The position numbers and the translations under genes are program-made. Source: Aneurinibacillus tyrosinisolvens (GTDB taxonomy: Bacteria; Bacillota; Bacilli; Aneurinibacillales; Aneurinibacillaceae). From it: a stretch of DNA of 64,000 bases. The stretch covers positions 1-64,000 of the forward strand of contig NZ_BBWZ01000004.1 of NCBI RefSeq assembly GCF_001015055.1, read 5' to 3'. This document shows positions 29,620 through 38,403 of this stretch, one piece after another; position 1 is the first letter of the stretch; every line of letters begins with the position of its first letter. The notes beneath the pieces are model-generated. The model saw only the letters and a list, made by a program, of their open reading frames with translations, was not told the DNA's origin and did no database searches.

Positions 29620-29752
29620 AGGTGGAGTGTAAAAACACAGTCCGGTTGGTAGTCCGGCGCGCCCGTGTGTCGATATGATGCCGGCGCGCGCCAGTAACCT
29701 TCCCCCCTCGGGCTGTCCGCCACTCTAAGCTTGTTTTAGAGTGGCTTTTTTA
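29620..29752 (+). ncRNA. Candidate structured small RNA with C-rich loop and its own terminator
   Basis: A TATAAT box (29612-29617) precedes a GC-rich region unlike its surroundings. ACAGTCCG (29637-29644) pairs with CGGGCTGT (29709-29716) as an outer stem; GGTT (29644-29647) with AACC (29696-29699) and GGCGCGCC (29656-29663) with the GGCGCGCGCC stretch (29683-29692) form the inner stems. Between them CCTTCCCCCCT (29698-29708) stays unpaired, resembling the SD-binding C-rich segments of Firmicute sRNAs such as FsrA or RsaE/RoxS. A terminator (GCCACTCTAA/TTAGAGTGGC, then TTTTTT) ends at about 29752. There is no ORF of note. The -35 box is weak. Identity unknown. Confidence 0.55.
29719..29752 (+). 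terminator. Terminator of the candidate small RNA
   Basis: GCCACTCTAA and TTAGAGTGGC arms with a short loop, then TTTTTT. Confidence 0.85.
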
Positions 29753-29820
29753 CGCCGTCTTTCTGCCGAGATGAATAAAAGGAGCAAAAAGAAAGAAGTA
29801 AGGATAAAGGGAGAGGGCGA

Positions 29821-30909
29821 TTGGACATGACAGGCGAGCATGAGAACGAGAAGCTTTCCATTACCAGGAGGGCTGAAAACTTTCACCTGATTTTTAATAA
29901 TGTTTCCGACCTCATCTGCCTCATAGAAGTTGGAAAAGACGAAATGTATCGCTGGGTGGATGCAAATCCGGCTTACCTCCGGGTTACCGGCCTGAGTGAA
30001 AAACAGATGGGAAAAACAGTTCAGGAAATCTTGCCCGAGAAAGAAGCGGCATTTGTGCAGCAAAAATATAGAGAAGCTATCGATGCCGGGAAACCAATTA
30101 GATACGAAGAAACAGTCGAAATGCCTGATTTTCTTTTAATTGTTGAAGTCACGATGATCCCCATATTCAATGAAGAAAAAGAGTGCACCCACCTTCTGGG
30201 AGTCGCCCATGATATAACGGAACTTCGGAAGAAGGAGGAGATGCTGAGGAAAACGGATCGCCTCACGATTGCGGGAAATCTAGCTGCGGGAATTGCCCAT
30301 GAAGTCCGAAATCCACTCACTGTTCTTCGAGGATTTATACAGCTATGGAAAAATGAGAAGGAGTTAAACCCGGCTTATTTTGATGTTATGACAAGTGAAA
30401 TACATAGAATTGAGAGTATAATTGATGAGTTTCTTATGCTTTCCAGTCCAAAGAAAATGAATTTCCAAAAGAAACAGTTGGCTGATTTACTGCAAGATCT
30501 GCTCCCGCTATTTGAGGCACAGGCGGTTGTAAAGAATGTGATAATTACTACCGATTTCTCTCCGGATGTACCGCCTATTGAGTGTGTGGAAAATCAAATG
30601 AAGCAGGTGTTTGTCAACATCTTAAAAAATGCGCTGGAGGCTGTGGCGGAAGGAGGAAGGATTCAGATTGAGATGAAAAAAACAAAGAATCATTTTATCG
30701 CCATTCGTTTCAAGGACGATGGATACGGAATTTCTGGAGAGAAAATTAGAATGCTAGGAGAGCCGTATTATACGACGAAAGAGAAGGGAACCGGACTTGG
30801 TTTAATGGTTAGTTACAATATTATTGAAAATCATAAAGGGAGGATTCAGGTTCAGAGCGAACCAGGGCAGGGAACGGTTTTCGAAATTGTTCTCCCCATT
30901 TCTCCTTAA
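29821..30909 (+). CDS. PAS-domain sensor histidine kinase, sporulation-kinase-like
   Basis: A 362-residue cytoplasmic kinase. A PAS domain spans about residues 20-135. It is followed by the dimerisation/phosphoacceptor motif GIAHEVRNPLTVLRGFIQL near residue 158 and a HATPase_c domain with NILKNALEA, DDGYGIS and GTGLGLMVSYNI. The H-box wording (AHEVRNPLTxxRGFxQL) is typical of the KinA-KinE family feeding the Spo0A phosphorelay. There is no response regulator next to it, which fits an orphan phosphorelay kinase. Start TTG at 29821 or ATG at 29827. Confidence 0.82.
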   Translation: MDMTGEHENEKLSITRRAENFHLIFNNVSDLICLIEVGKDEMYRWVDANPAYLRVTGLSEKQMGKTVQEILPEKEAAFVQQKYREAIDAGKPIRYEETVEMPDFLLIVEVTMIPIFNEEKECTHLLGVAHDITELRKKEEMLRKTDRLTIAGNLAAGIAHEVRNPLTVLRGFIQLWKNEKELNPAYFDVMTSEIHRIESIIDEFLMLSSPKKMNFQKKQLADLLQDLLPLFEAQAVVKNVIITTDFSPDVPPIECVENQMKQVFVNILKNALEAVAEGGRIQIEMKKTKNHFIAIRFKDDGYGISGEKIRMLGEPYYTTKEKGTGLGLMVSYNIIENHKGRIQVQSEPGQGTVFEIVLPISP

Positions 30910-31032
30910 TCTTGACCTTACAAACATTGCTCTTCAGCAAATTATGACAAAAAAGTACATCGTACGACGTTTTGCCTGGAATGTTGTATAATAGAGCGAT
31001 GTGAGAGGAATTGGAAAGGAAAGGGGATTTTG

Positions 31033-32097
31033 ATGGACAACAGAAATGGCAGTACATCGTGGAAAATTATTAAATTTATTATTGTTATTTTGCTTGCTTT
31101 TGCTGCCATCGTAGGTGGTGCAGGCTATTATGTATGGAATGCTCTACAGCCTGTTCAGGCAGATAGCGGAGAGAAAAGAACGATTGTCATTCCGGCTAAG
31201 TCTTCCCCGCGGTCTGTGGGGGTTATCCTTGAAAAGAATAAGTTAATAAAAAATGCCCGCATGTTTACCGTTTATACGAAAATCAAGGGAGAAGGAAGCA
31301 TGCTGAAGGCAGGAAAATACCAATTCACCGTCGGGCAGCCGATTGACGAGATTGTGCAGAAGCTGTCCAAAGGAGAAGTGTACAAGGATACGATTACGGT
31401 CACGATACCGGAAGGCTTCACCGTCGAGCAAATCGCGGACCGCCTTGCCGGCAAAAACCTTGTTAACAAACAGGTGTTTCTTCACGAGGCGGATAAAGGG
31501 ACATTCCCTTATGATATAGTGAAAGCGATTCCGGGCGATACTAAAATGAAACACCGGCTGGAAGGATACCTTTTTCCCGACACGTACGAATTTAAAAAAG
31601 GAACGACAGAGCACGAGTACATCGATCGCATGCTGGGGCGGTTCCAGGAAGTATGGGACACTAGCTGGAATGCGAAAGTAAAGCAGCACGGTTTAAGCGT
31701 GCACCAGGCCGTCACGCTGGCGTCGATCGTAGAGCGGGAGGTGCGGGCGGAAGGAGAACGGGCAAAAGTAGCAGGTGTCTATCTCAACCGCCTGAAACAG
31801 CAAATGCCGCTGCAGGCGGATGCGACCATTCAATACATGTTCGGCAAGCAGAAAGAACGCGTCACCTTTGCCGATTTAAAAAAGGACGACCCTTACAACA
31901 CGTACAAGGTGAAAGGGCTGCCGCCAGGACCGATCGCCAATCCGGGCAAGGCTGCGCTTGAGGCCGTTGTCAATGCCGAGTCGAACAAGTTCCTTTATTA
32001 TGTAACGAAAAAAGATGGGACAGGCGAGCATTATTTTGCGGCCACCTACCCGGAACACCTTAAAAACATTGAAAAAAGCAAGGCGAACCAGAAATAG
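31033..32097 (+). CDS. mltG: Endolytic murein transglycosylase MltG
   Basis: A 354-residue protein with a short cytoplasmic N-terminus, one membrane helix (about residues 12-35), a LysM-like region and the YceG/MltG catalytic domain. The catalytic glutamate is expected in LASIVEREV, with GYLFPDTYEF and YNTYKVKGLPPGPIANPG also conserved. It cleaves nascent glycan strands at the membrane. The equivalent is yrrL in B. subtilis, with the same trmR neighbour. Confidence 0.93.
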   Translation: MDNRNGSTSWKIIKFIIVILLAFAAIVGGAGYYVWNALQPVQADSGEKRTIVIPAKSSPRSVGVILEKNKLIKNARMFTVYTKIKGEGSMLKAGKYQFTVGQPIDEIVQKLSKGEVYKDTITVTIPEGFTVEQIADRLAGKNLVNKQVFLHEADKGTFPYDIVKAIPGDTKMKHRLEGYLFPDTYEFKKGTTEHEYIDRMLGRFQEVWDTSWNAKVKQHGLSVHQAVTLASIVEREVRAEGERAKVAGVYLNRLKQQMPLQADATIQYMFGKQKERVTFADLKKDDPYNTYKVKGLPPGPIANPGKAALEAVVNAESNKFLYYVTKKDGTGEHYFAATYPEHLKNIEKSKANQK

Positions 32098-32158
32098 ATT
32101 TTGCCCTGCCAGTATGCTACTATAGAGAAGTTTATGATAAAGCGATGGAGTGTATTTT

Positions 32159-32800
32159 ATGATTACCGGAGATAAAATGGTGCAGTATATCGATGCTCTC
32201 ATTCCGGAGAGAAGCGAACAACTGCTTAGAATGGAAAGGGAGGCCGAAGCCCAGCGCATCCCGATTATCCAATTGTCCAGTATCCAGCTGATTCGCCTCC
32301 TGCTCACCATGCACAAGCCGAAAAGCATGTTAGAGGTAGGGATGGCGATCGGTTATTCCACGATCTGGCTGGCACAAGCGGCACCGCAAGCGCGCATTGC
32401 GTCCATCGAGATTTCTGCGGAGATGGTCACCCGGGCCCGCGCGAATTTTGAAGAGGCAGGGATTAGCGATCGGATTACAATCTACCACCAGGATGCGCAG
32501 GACGGGCTTACGGGTGAGCATGCGTTTGATTTTATTTTTCTTGACGCCGCCAAAGGACAATATATGACTTATTTTGAGAAGTATGTGCCGTATCTTTCAG
32601 ATGGCGGGCTGCTCGTTTGCGACAATGTCTTTTTCCGCGGAATGGTTGCCGAAGAAGAGATCCCGCGGGGCAGGCGGACGATGATTACAAGGCTGCAGGA
32701 ATTTAACCGGTTTCTCGCCGGGCACCCGGCGCTGGAAACGTCCTTTGTCCCTGTGGGCGACGGGCTTGCTTTATGTATAAAACGGGGGGGAATAACGTGA
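32159..32800 (+). CDS. trmR: tRNA 5-hydroxyuridine methyltransferase TrmR
   Basis: A 213-residue O-methyltransferase of the caffeoyl-CoA/COMT-like family. SAM-binding LEVGMAIGYSTIWLA is at about residue 60, and DFIFLDAAKGQY and LLVCDNVFF follow. In B. subtilis TrmR (YrrM) methylates ho5U34 to mo5U34 in tRNA, downstream of the TrhP hydroxylation pathway. The two following U32-family genes are the TrhP pair, so the whole wobble-uridine pathway is together. The stop overlaps the trhP1 start by four bases. Confidence 0.88.
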   Translation: MITGDKMVQYIDALIPERSEQLLRMEREAEAQRIPIIQLSSIQLIRLLLTMHKPKSMLEVGMAIGYSTIWLAQAAPQARIASIEISAEMVTRARANFEEAGISDRITIYHQDAQDGLTGEHAFDFIFLDAAKGQYMTYFEKYVPYLSDGGLLVCDNVFFRGMVAEEEIPRGRRTMITRLQEFNRFLAGHPALETSFVPVGDGLALCIKRGGIT

Positions 32801-33723
32801 AAAAGCCGGAATTACTCTGCACGGCAGCCAGTATGGACGAACTCATCGAGGTGATTGATGCCGGTGCGGATGCGGTAAACATAGGCCATGAACAATATGG
32901 CCTGCGGGTAGCGGGGAATTTCTCGCTTGATGAAATCCGCGAGGCAGTGGAGGAGGCGCATAAACGGAATGCACGCCTCTACGTGTCGGTGAATGCTGTC
33001 CTTCATAACGAGGATTTAACGGAGCTGCCGGCGTACTTACAGGCGCTCTGGCAAATGGACGTGGATGCGGTTGTTTTTGGCGACCCTGCTGTCGTCATGA
33101 CGGCGCGCCAGGTGGCACCGGATTTGCCCCTTCACTGGAATGCGGAAGTGCTGACCACGAATTATGAAACGATTAACTATTGGGGCCGAAAAGGCGCGAC
33201 CCGGGCTTATCTGGCGAGAGAGCTCAATATCGATGCCATTGTTGAGATTAAAGAGCACGCCGAAGTCGAAATTCAGGTGCAGGTCCACGGAATGACCTGT
33301 ATTTTCCATTCACGCCGCGACCTTGTAACGAATTATGAGAAGTTCCAGGGGAAAGAAGGCGGAAACGCGGGCAAGGAACGCAGCCTGTTCGTCACAGAAG
33401 AAAAGCGGGAGGACCTGCAGTATCCTGTGTTCGAAGACCGCAACGGAACGCACATCATGAGCGCCGAAGATATTTGCCTGCTTGAGAATCTTGATGAATT
33501 GCTTGAGGCTGAAATCGACAGTTTAAAAATAGACGGCGTTATGAAGGATACGGACTATAATATAAAGGTAGTATCCGTCTACCGGCGCGCGATTGATGCC
33601 TGCTTTGAAAACCCAGATTCTTACGCGGAAATTGCGGAACAGTTGCTGGAAGAAATCGAACAAATTCAACCGAAAAATCGGGTGCTAACGACAGGCTTCC
33701 TGTTTAAGGAGCAAGTTTATTAA
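32797..33723 (+). CDS. trhP1: U32-family protein TrhP1 (YrrN-like), tRNA uridine hydroxylation
   Basis: A 308-residue U32 'peptidase' family protein (PELLCTAASMDELIEVIDAG, then HGMTCIFHSRRDLVTNY). It keeps only part of the cysteine set seen in the next gene, as expected for the smaller partner. TrhP proteins use prephenate to form 5-hydroxyuridine at tRNA position 34. Start GTG at 32797 after GGGGGGG, overlapping the trmR stop as GTGA. Former annotation as a collagenase/protease is probably misleading. Confidence 0.85.
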   Translation: MKKPELLCTAASMDELIEVIDAGADAVNIGHEQYGLRVAGNFSLDEIREAVEEAHKRNARLYVSVNAVLHNEDLTELPAYLQALWQMDVDAVVFGDPAVVMTARQVAPDLPLHWNAEVLTTNYETINYWGRKGATRAYLARELNIDAIVEIKEHAEVEIQVQVHGMTCIFHSRRDLVTNYEKFQGKEGGNAGKERSLFVTEEKREDLQYPVFEDRNGTHIMSAEDICLLENLDELLEAEIDSLKIDGVMKDTDYNIKVVSVYRRAIDACFENPDSYAEIAEQLLEEIEQIQPKNRVLTTGFLFKEQVY

Positions 33724-33736
33724 AGGGGTGACTCAT

Positions 33737-35017
33737 ATGGCGCAATTGAACGTCATTTCAAATACAAACATACTTACGCCGCGCGGCCCTATTCTCCAAA
33801 AACCGGAAGTGCTTGCACCTGCGGGAAATCTGGAGAAGTTAAAATATGCGGTCCGCTATGGGGCGGACGCCGTATATATCGGGGGACAGAGCCTTGGGCT
33901 GCGGGCCAATGCCGATAATTTTTCTTTCGACGAAATGCAGGAAGCAACTGATTTCGCCCACGCTCACGGTTCCAAAGTTTTCGTGGCGACGAACATTATT
34001 GCGCATAATGAAGATTTGCACCAGGTCGATGATTTTATGAGAAACCTGGAGCGTGTGGGCATCGACGCCATCATTGTCGCAGATCCGGCTCTGATTGAAA
34101 GAACGAAGCAGGCGGCCCCTGGCCTGGAACTGCATCTGAGCACGCAGGCGTCTACAACGAACTGGCAGACGGTGCAGTTCTGGAAAGAAGAAGGGCTCAG
34201 CCGCATCGTCCTCGCCCGTGAAGTGTCGATTCAGGAAATTCGCGAGATTAAAAAACATGTCGATATTGAGATTGAAGCGTTCATTCACGGTGCCATGTGC
34301 ATTTCGTACTCCGGGCGCTGTGTTCTTTCCAACCACTTTACGGCGCGCGATTCGAACCGGGGCGGCTGCTCTCAGTCGTGCCGCTGGAAGTATGATTTAT
34401 TCGAAGAACTGCCGAAAGACGATGCCGTGATCCAGCAAATCGGAAAGAAAGAAGAGCCGTTTACGATGAGCTCGAAAGACATGTGCATGCTTGAATACTT
34501 GCCCGACATGATTGATGCGGGAGTTGACAGCTTTAAAATAGAAGGCCGGATGAAGAGCATTCATTATGTAGCAACGGTAACGAATCAATACCGCCGTGCG
34601 GTGGATGCATACTGTGCAAATCCGGAACAATATAGGATAAAGCGGGAATGGATGGAAGAAATCTGGAAAGCCTCACACCGCTCCTTAACAACCGGATTTT
34701 TCTATGGTGTTCCCACGGAGAGCGATCAGTTGTATGGTGAAAATGAAGACATTCCTGAGTACGACTTTGCCGGGCTTGTCCTTGATTATAATGAGGAAAC
34801 AGGAATTGCTACCGTTCAACAGCGAAACAAATTCAGCATCGGTGACACGATTGAATTCTTCGGTCCAACCATTGACCGCTTCACCCAGACAGTGCAGGAA
34901 ATGTGGAATGAAGACGACGAACCGATTGCATCTGCTCCTCACGCGATGATGACCGTCAAGCTCCGCGCGAGTAAACCTGTCAGCCGCCATGACATGATGC
35001 GCAAGGAGAAGAAATAA
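33737..35017 (+). CDS. trhP2: U32-family protein TrhP2 (YrrO-like), tRNA uridine hydroxylation
   Basis: A 426-residue U32 protein with [20 protein letters not shown] at the start and the full cysteine pattern [15 protein letters not shown] ... [11 protein letters not shown] near residues 180-215, probably an iron-sulphur site. It has an extra C-terminal beta domain. It works with TrhP1 in prephenate-dependent tRNA ho5U34 formation. AAAGGGGTG precedes the ATG at 33737. Its stop codon shares a base with the udk start. Confidence 0.88.
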   Translation: MAQLNVISNTNILTPRGPILQKPEVLAPAGNLEKLKYAVRYGADAVYIGGQSLGLRANADNFSFDEMQEATDFAHAHGSKVFVATNIIAHNEDLHQVDDFMRNLERVGIDAIIVADPALIERTKQAAPGLELHLSTQASTTNWQTVQFWKEEGLSRIVLAREVSIQEIREIKKHVDIEIEAFIHGAMCISYSGRCVLSNHFTARDSNRGGCSQSCRWKYDLFEELPKDDAVIQQIGKKEEPFTMSSKDMCMLEYLPDMIDAGVDSFKIEGRMKSIHYVATVTNQYRRAVDAYCANPEQYRIKREWMEEIWKASHRSLTTGFFYGVPTESDQLYGENEDIPEYDFAGLVLDYNEETGIATVQQRNKFSIGDTIEFFGPTIDRFTQTVQEMWNEDDEPIASAPHAMMTVKLRASKPVSRHDMMRKEKK

Positions 35018-35640
35018 TGGCGAAACCAATCGTGATTGGAGTGGCAGGTGGAACCGGCTCCGGAAAAACAACAGTCGCACGAGAAATTTACCGCCAGTTT
35101 GCCGATATGAGCGTCGTGATGATTGAACAGGACTCTTATTACAAAGACCAGTCCCATCTTTCATTTGAAGAGAGAGTTAAAACAAATTATGATCACCCGC
35201 TCGCATTCGACAATGATTTGCTTCTTGACCATTTGAACCAGCTTGTCCGCCATAAACCGATAGAGAAGCCGGCATACGATTACAAGCTCCATACGCGGGC
35301 GCAGGAAAAAGAAACGGTAATGCCGAAGGATGTCATTATTCTGGAAGGCATTCTTATTCTTGAGGATGAACGCCTGCGCAATGTGATGGATATCAAAGTG
35401 TTTGTCGATACGGATGCTGACGTGCGGATTATCCGCAGGATGATGCGGGATATCCGGGACCGTGGACGCACGATTGAATCTGTTGTGGAGCAATACCTCG
35501 GTGTCGTCCGCCCGATGCATATGCAGTTTGTAGAACCGACGAAGCGCTATGCCGATATCATCGTGCCGGAAGGCGGACAAAATCGCGTAGCGATTGATCT
35601 GCTTTCCACGAAAATTAATACAGTACTAAGTTCTCTTTAA
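35017..35640 (+). CDS. udk: Uridine kinase
   Basis: A 207-residue P-loop kinase phosphorylating uridine and cytidine in pyrimidine salvage. Walker A is [12 protein letters not shown] near residue 10, with QDSYYKD and the NYDHPLAFD and [10 protein letters not shown] substrate segments. It overlaps the trhP2 stop (TAATG). B. subtilis has greA next; here a penicillin-binding protein gene follows. Confidence 0.95.
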   Translation: MAKPIVIGVAGGTGSGKTTVAREIYRQFADMSVVMIEQDSYYKDQSHLSFEERVKTNYDHPLAFDNDLLLDHLNQLVRHKPIEKPAYDYKLHTRAQEKETVMPKDVIILEGILILEDERLRNVMDIKVFVDTDADVRIIRRMMRDIRDRGRTIESVVEQYLGVVRPMHMQFVEPTKRYADIIVPEGGQNRVAIDLLSTKINTVLSSL

Positions 35641-35669
35641 CGTTGTGTATGTATAAAGTCTCTTTCTAT

Positions 35670-35700
35670 CCGGCAAGACTTAAGGTTATAAGTCTACCGG
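35670..35700. repeat. Inverted repeat just upstream of the PBP gene
   Basis: CCGG-CA-AGACTTA and TAAGTCT-A-CCGG flank a six-base loop, ending four bases before AGGAGG. It could be a weak terminator for udk without a T tract, or an operator. No function can be assigned. Confidence 0.45.
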
Positions 35701-35719
35701 AGTAGGAGGAGCTTTTTTT

Positions 35720-37522
35720 ATGCCCGAGAAACGGAAAAAACGAAGAATGCTCGTGGTACTTCTGCTGTTTACGCTCATTTATACAGGAATCGTGACGCGG
35801 ATGGCGTGGATCCAGGTGATAGCCACCCGCTCTTTTTCTTCCCATCATATTGATCTTGTGGAGAAATCTATTGCACAGCGGCGTGAGAAAATTGTGTTGA
35901 ATACAGGCAGAGGCATGATTTATGACCGAAACGGGGTTTCGCTAACGGGAGAGGAGCAGACAGGACTCGCAATCTTTCCTCTCGTTCGTTATTCCTTACG
36001 TGAAAATGAGAAAATGAACAGGCTGGCGCAGGCGCTTGGCGTATCCACAGGCGAAATCGTGAACGCTCTATCCCAGGCTAAGCACGCAGGCTTCTGGAAA
36101 AATAAAGACGGTGAAATCATTCCACTTACGGAAAAGCAGGCAAAAGATGTTCAGGCCCTTAATCTGGCCGGTGTTCTTCCACTTCCTGTTACCGTTCGAT
36201 ACCCAGGCAGTGGAATTGCCCATCACCTCATTGGCTATCTCGGACAAAATACGAAAGAAATTGAGCAAAAATACCAGGAAGAACTGCTGACTGGGGCGCT
36301 GCATGCAACGAGTAAAATCGGGGCAGCAGGGCTTGAGCGTTCGTTCCAGCCTTTCCTTGTCGGTGTCGGAGAGAAGTCTGTTTCCTACTTTGTGGACGGG
36401 AAGGGAAACCCGCTGAATGGGCTTGATATTCGTCTGCAGGAGCCGCAAAACGCTTTTTATCCGCTTTCAATAAGTACGACAATCGATTCGGGAATCCAAA
36501 AACAGATGGAAACTTTATTTGATGAATCAACGGTGAAGAAAGGTGCTGCCGTCGTGCTTGACGTGAAAACCCGGGATGTGCTGGGGATGGTATCCCGGCC
36601 GGATTTTGATCCGACAAGTCCTGATCCCTTATCGGATAGCTCGAAAAACAGGGCGATTAAACAGACGTTCCCGGGCTCCGTCTTTAAAATTGTTGTGGCT
36701 GCAGCCGCTATTCAAGAAGGCCTCGTAAAACCGGATGAACATTTTATGTGTAAGGGCGAATACGGCAAGTACGGTTTCTCGTGCCCTAAGAAAGGCGGGC
36801 ATGGGGATATTACATTTGCAGATGCATTCGCCGAATCATGCAATATTACATTCGCTGAGGTAGCGAAAAGAGTTGGGGCAGAAAAGCTCCAGCAGTATGC
36901 CGTCGATCTTGGGCTGGATCAGCAGATAGGCTGGGAGAAAAATCCGTTCTTTAAGATGGGAACCTTCCGCCAACTGGATGGTGAGGATAGCGGCCGGGTT
37001 TTTGCCAACGATATTCCAAGAAACGATGAAGGAATTCTTATCCAGACCGGGATCGGGCAGCGAGATGTCCAAATGACACCCCTTCAGGCAGCCGGAATCG
37101 CGGCGACGATTGCGGACAATGGAAAGAAACAAAAAGTCCGTATCGTAGACGCTATCGATTACCAGAACGGTACGAGCTTTTATCAGTTCGAGGATCGGCC
37201 GTTAGAGGGAAGAGAGATAACGGCGCAAACCGCAAAAACGCTCCAGCATTTGATGGAAGGGGTCGTTGATCACGGCACTGGTATAGGAATAAAAGGGCTG
37301 CCCTGGTCCATTGCCGGGAAGAGCGGGACCGCACAGACGATCGTTGGGGGAGAACAGAAAAACAATCAGTGGTTTGTAGGGTATACACCAAGGGAAAACC
37401 CGCGGTATGCAATCGCGATTGTCGCTGAAGAGCAGCCAACAACAGGCAAGAACCACGCAACCGAAATGTTCGGGAAACTTGTTTCCGGGCTGGCAAAGGA
37501 TGAAAAAACGAGGAAACAATAA
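35720..37522 (+). CDS. pbpI: Class B penicillin-binding protein (PbpI/YrrR-like transpeptidase)
   Basis: A 600-residue peptidoglycan transpeptidase. One N-terminal membrane helix (about residues 9-27) and a PBP dimerisation domain (RGMIYDRNGVSLTG) precede the catalytic domain. Active-site motifs are SVFK in FPGSVFKIVV near residue 316, SCN in FAESCNITFAEV, and KSGTAQT as the third (KTG-type) motif. B. subtilis yrrR (pbpI, sporulation-associated) lies at the equivalent place near udk. Confidence 0.85.
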   Translation: MPEKRKKRRMLVVLLLFTLIYTGIVTRMAWIQVIATRSFSSHHIDLVEKSIAQRREKIVLNTGRGMIYDRNGVSLTGEEQTGLAIFPLVRYSLRENEKMNRLAQALGVSTGEIVNALSQAKHAGFWKNKDGEIIPLTEKQAKDVQALNLAGVLPLPVTVRYPGSGIAHHLIGYLGQNTKEIEQKYQEELLTGALHATSKIGAAGLERSFQPFLVGVGEKSVSYFVDGKGNPLNGLDIRLQEPQNAFYPLSISTTIDSGIQKQMETLFDESTVKKGAAVVLDVKTRDVLGMVSRPDFDPTSPDPLSDSSKNRAIKQTFPGSVFKIVVAAAAIQEGLVKPDEHFMCKGEYGKYGFSCPKKGGHGDITFADAFAESCNITFAEVAKRVGAEKLQQYAVDLGLDQQIGWEKNPFFKMGTFRQLDGEDSGRVFANDIPRNDEGILIQTGIGQRDVQMTPLQAAGIAATIADNGKKQKVRIVDAIDYQNGTSFYQFEDRPLEGREITAQTAKTLQHLMEGVVDHGTGIGIKGLPWSIAGKSGTAQTIVGGEQKNNQWFVGYTPRENPRYAIAIVAEEQPTTGKNHATEMFGKLVSGLAKDEKTRKQ

Positions 37523-37595
37523 TACATAACAGCAGCGAATTACAGGCTGGACAGGATGCGGTTTGTGATACATAATTTGGCTAAGGTGATGCATA

Positions 37596-38324
37596 GTGAA
37601 AGAGAAACAGACCATTGAAAATTCTATTTATCGCGTGATAAATAAAGTCCGGCCGGCAGGAAGCCTTGGGATTGTGCTTGCTGTCGGTTTCGCCGTTGCT
37701 TTTCTTCTTATGCTGCTTTCAGCTAAATTAATGGAAGACGTCGTGGAGAAAGAAACGGGCCAGTTCGATCAAGCGGTATACTCATTTCTGCATACGTTTC
37801 ACAGCCCGTCCCTGACGCAAGATGTTATTTTTCTCACGAACATGGGATCAGCGACAAGGGTTGTCCCTATCTTTTTGGTCATATTCCTTGTCCTGCTTTT
37901 TCTCAGGCGAAGGCTTGAGGCTTTCATGTTAACGATTGCCCTTGGAGGAAGCGGGCTGTTTAACTATTTGCTGAAAGTAACGTTCCACCGCGCCCGGCCG
38001 GATATTGAGCACCTTGTAGAAGCGGGAGGGTATAGCTTTCCAAGCGGCCATGCTATGAATTCCTTTGTATTTTACGGAATGATTGGATACCTTCTCTGGT
38101 ACCATTTCAGACACCGGAAGCTTGTTCGCTGGGTATTCCCTCTTGTTTTTCTTAGCTTCGCCGTGTGCATCGGGTTGAGCCGGATTTACCTGGGCGTGCA
38201 TTTCGCCAGCGATGTTGTTGCCGGGTTTACGATTGGCGGAACCTGGCTGATTGCCTGTATTCTTGGACTGCAGGTAATTCGCTGGTATTATCATAAAAGC
38301 GGAGGAATTTCTGGCAAAGTATAG
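37596..38324 (+). CDS. PAP2-superfamily membrane phosphatase
   Basis: A 242-residue protein with about six membrane helices. All three acid-phosphatase motifs are visible: KVTFHRARP, PSGH, and SRIYLGVHFASD. Such enzymes dephosphorylate undecaprenyl pyrophosphate or phosphatidylglycerophosphate at the outer face of the membrane. Next to a PBP gene, a role in undecaprenyl phosphate recycling is plausible but unproven. Start GTG at 37596 after AAGGTGAT. Confidence 0.87.
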   Translation: MKEKQTIENSIYRVINKVRPAGSLGIVLAVGFAVAFLLMLLSAKLMEDVVEKETGQFDQAVYSFLHTFHSPSLTQDVIFLTNMGSATRVVPIFLVIFLVLLFLRRRLEAFMLTIALGGSGLFNYLLKVTFHRARPDIEHLVEAGGYSFPSGHAMNSFVFYGMIGYLLWYHFRHRKLVRWVFPLVFLSFAVCIGLSRIYLGVHFASDVVAGFTIGGTWLIACILGLQVIRWYYHKSGGISGKV

Positions 38325-38358
38325 ACTGGTAAGACGATATGGCTAATGCATAGAGAAC

Positions 38359-38386
38359 AAAAAGGCACCTTTTCAGGTGTCTTTTT
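38359..38386 (+). terminator. Terminator after the PAP2 phosphatase gene
   Basis: AAAAAGGCACCT and AGGTGTCTTTTT arms with a four-base loop; the second arm supplies the T tract. Confidence 0.75.
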
Positions 38387-38403
38387 GCCAGGCTTGGGCT
38401 TGT

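Noticed and set aside
30021..30320. Minus-strand frame inside the PAS kinase gene
   Set aside because: Shadow of a complete histidine kinase coding sequence.
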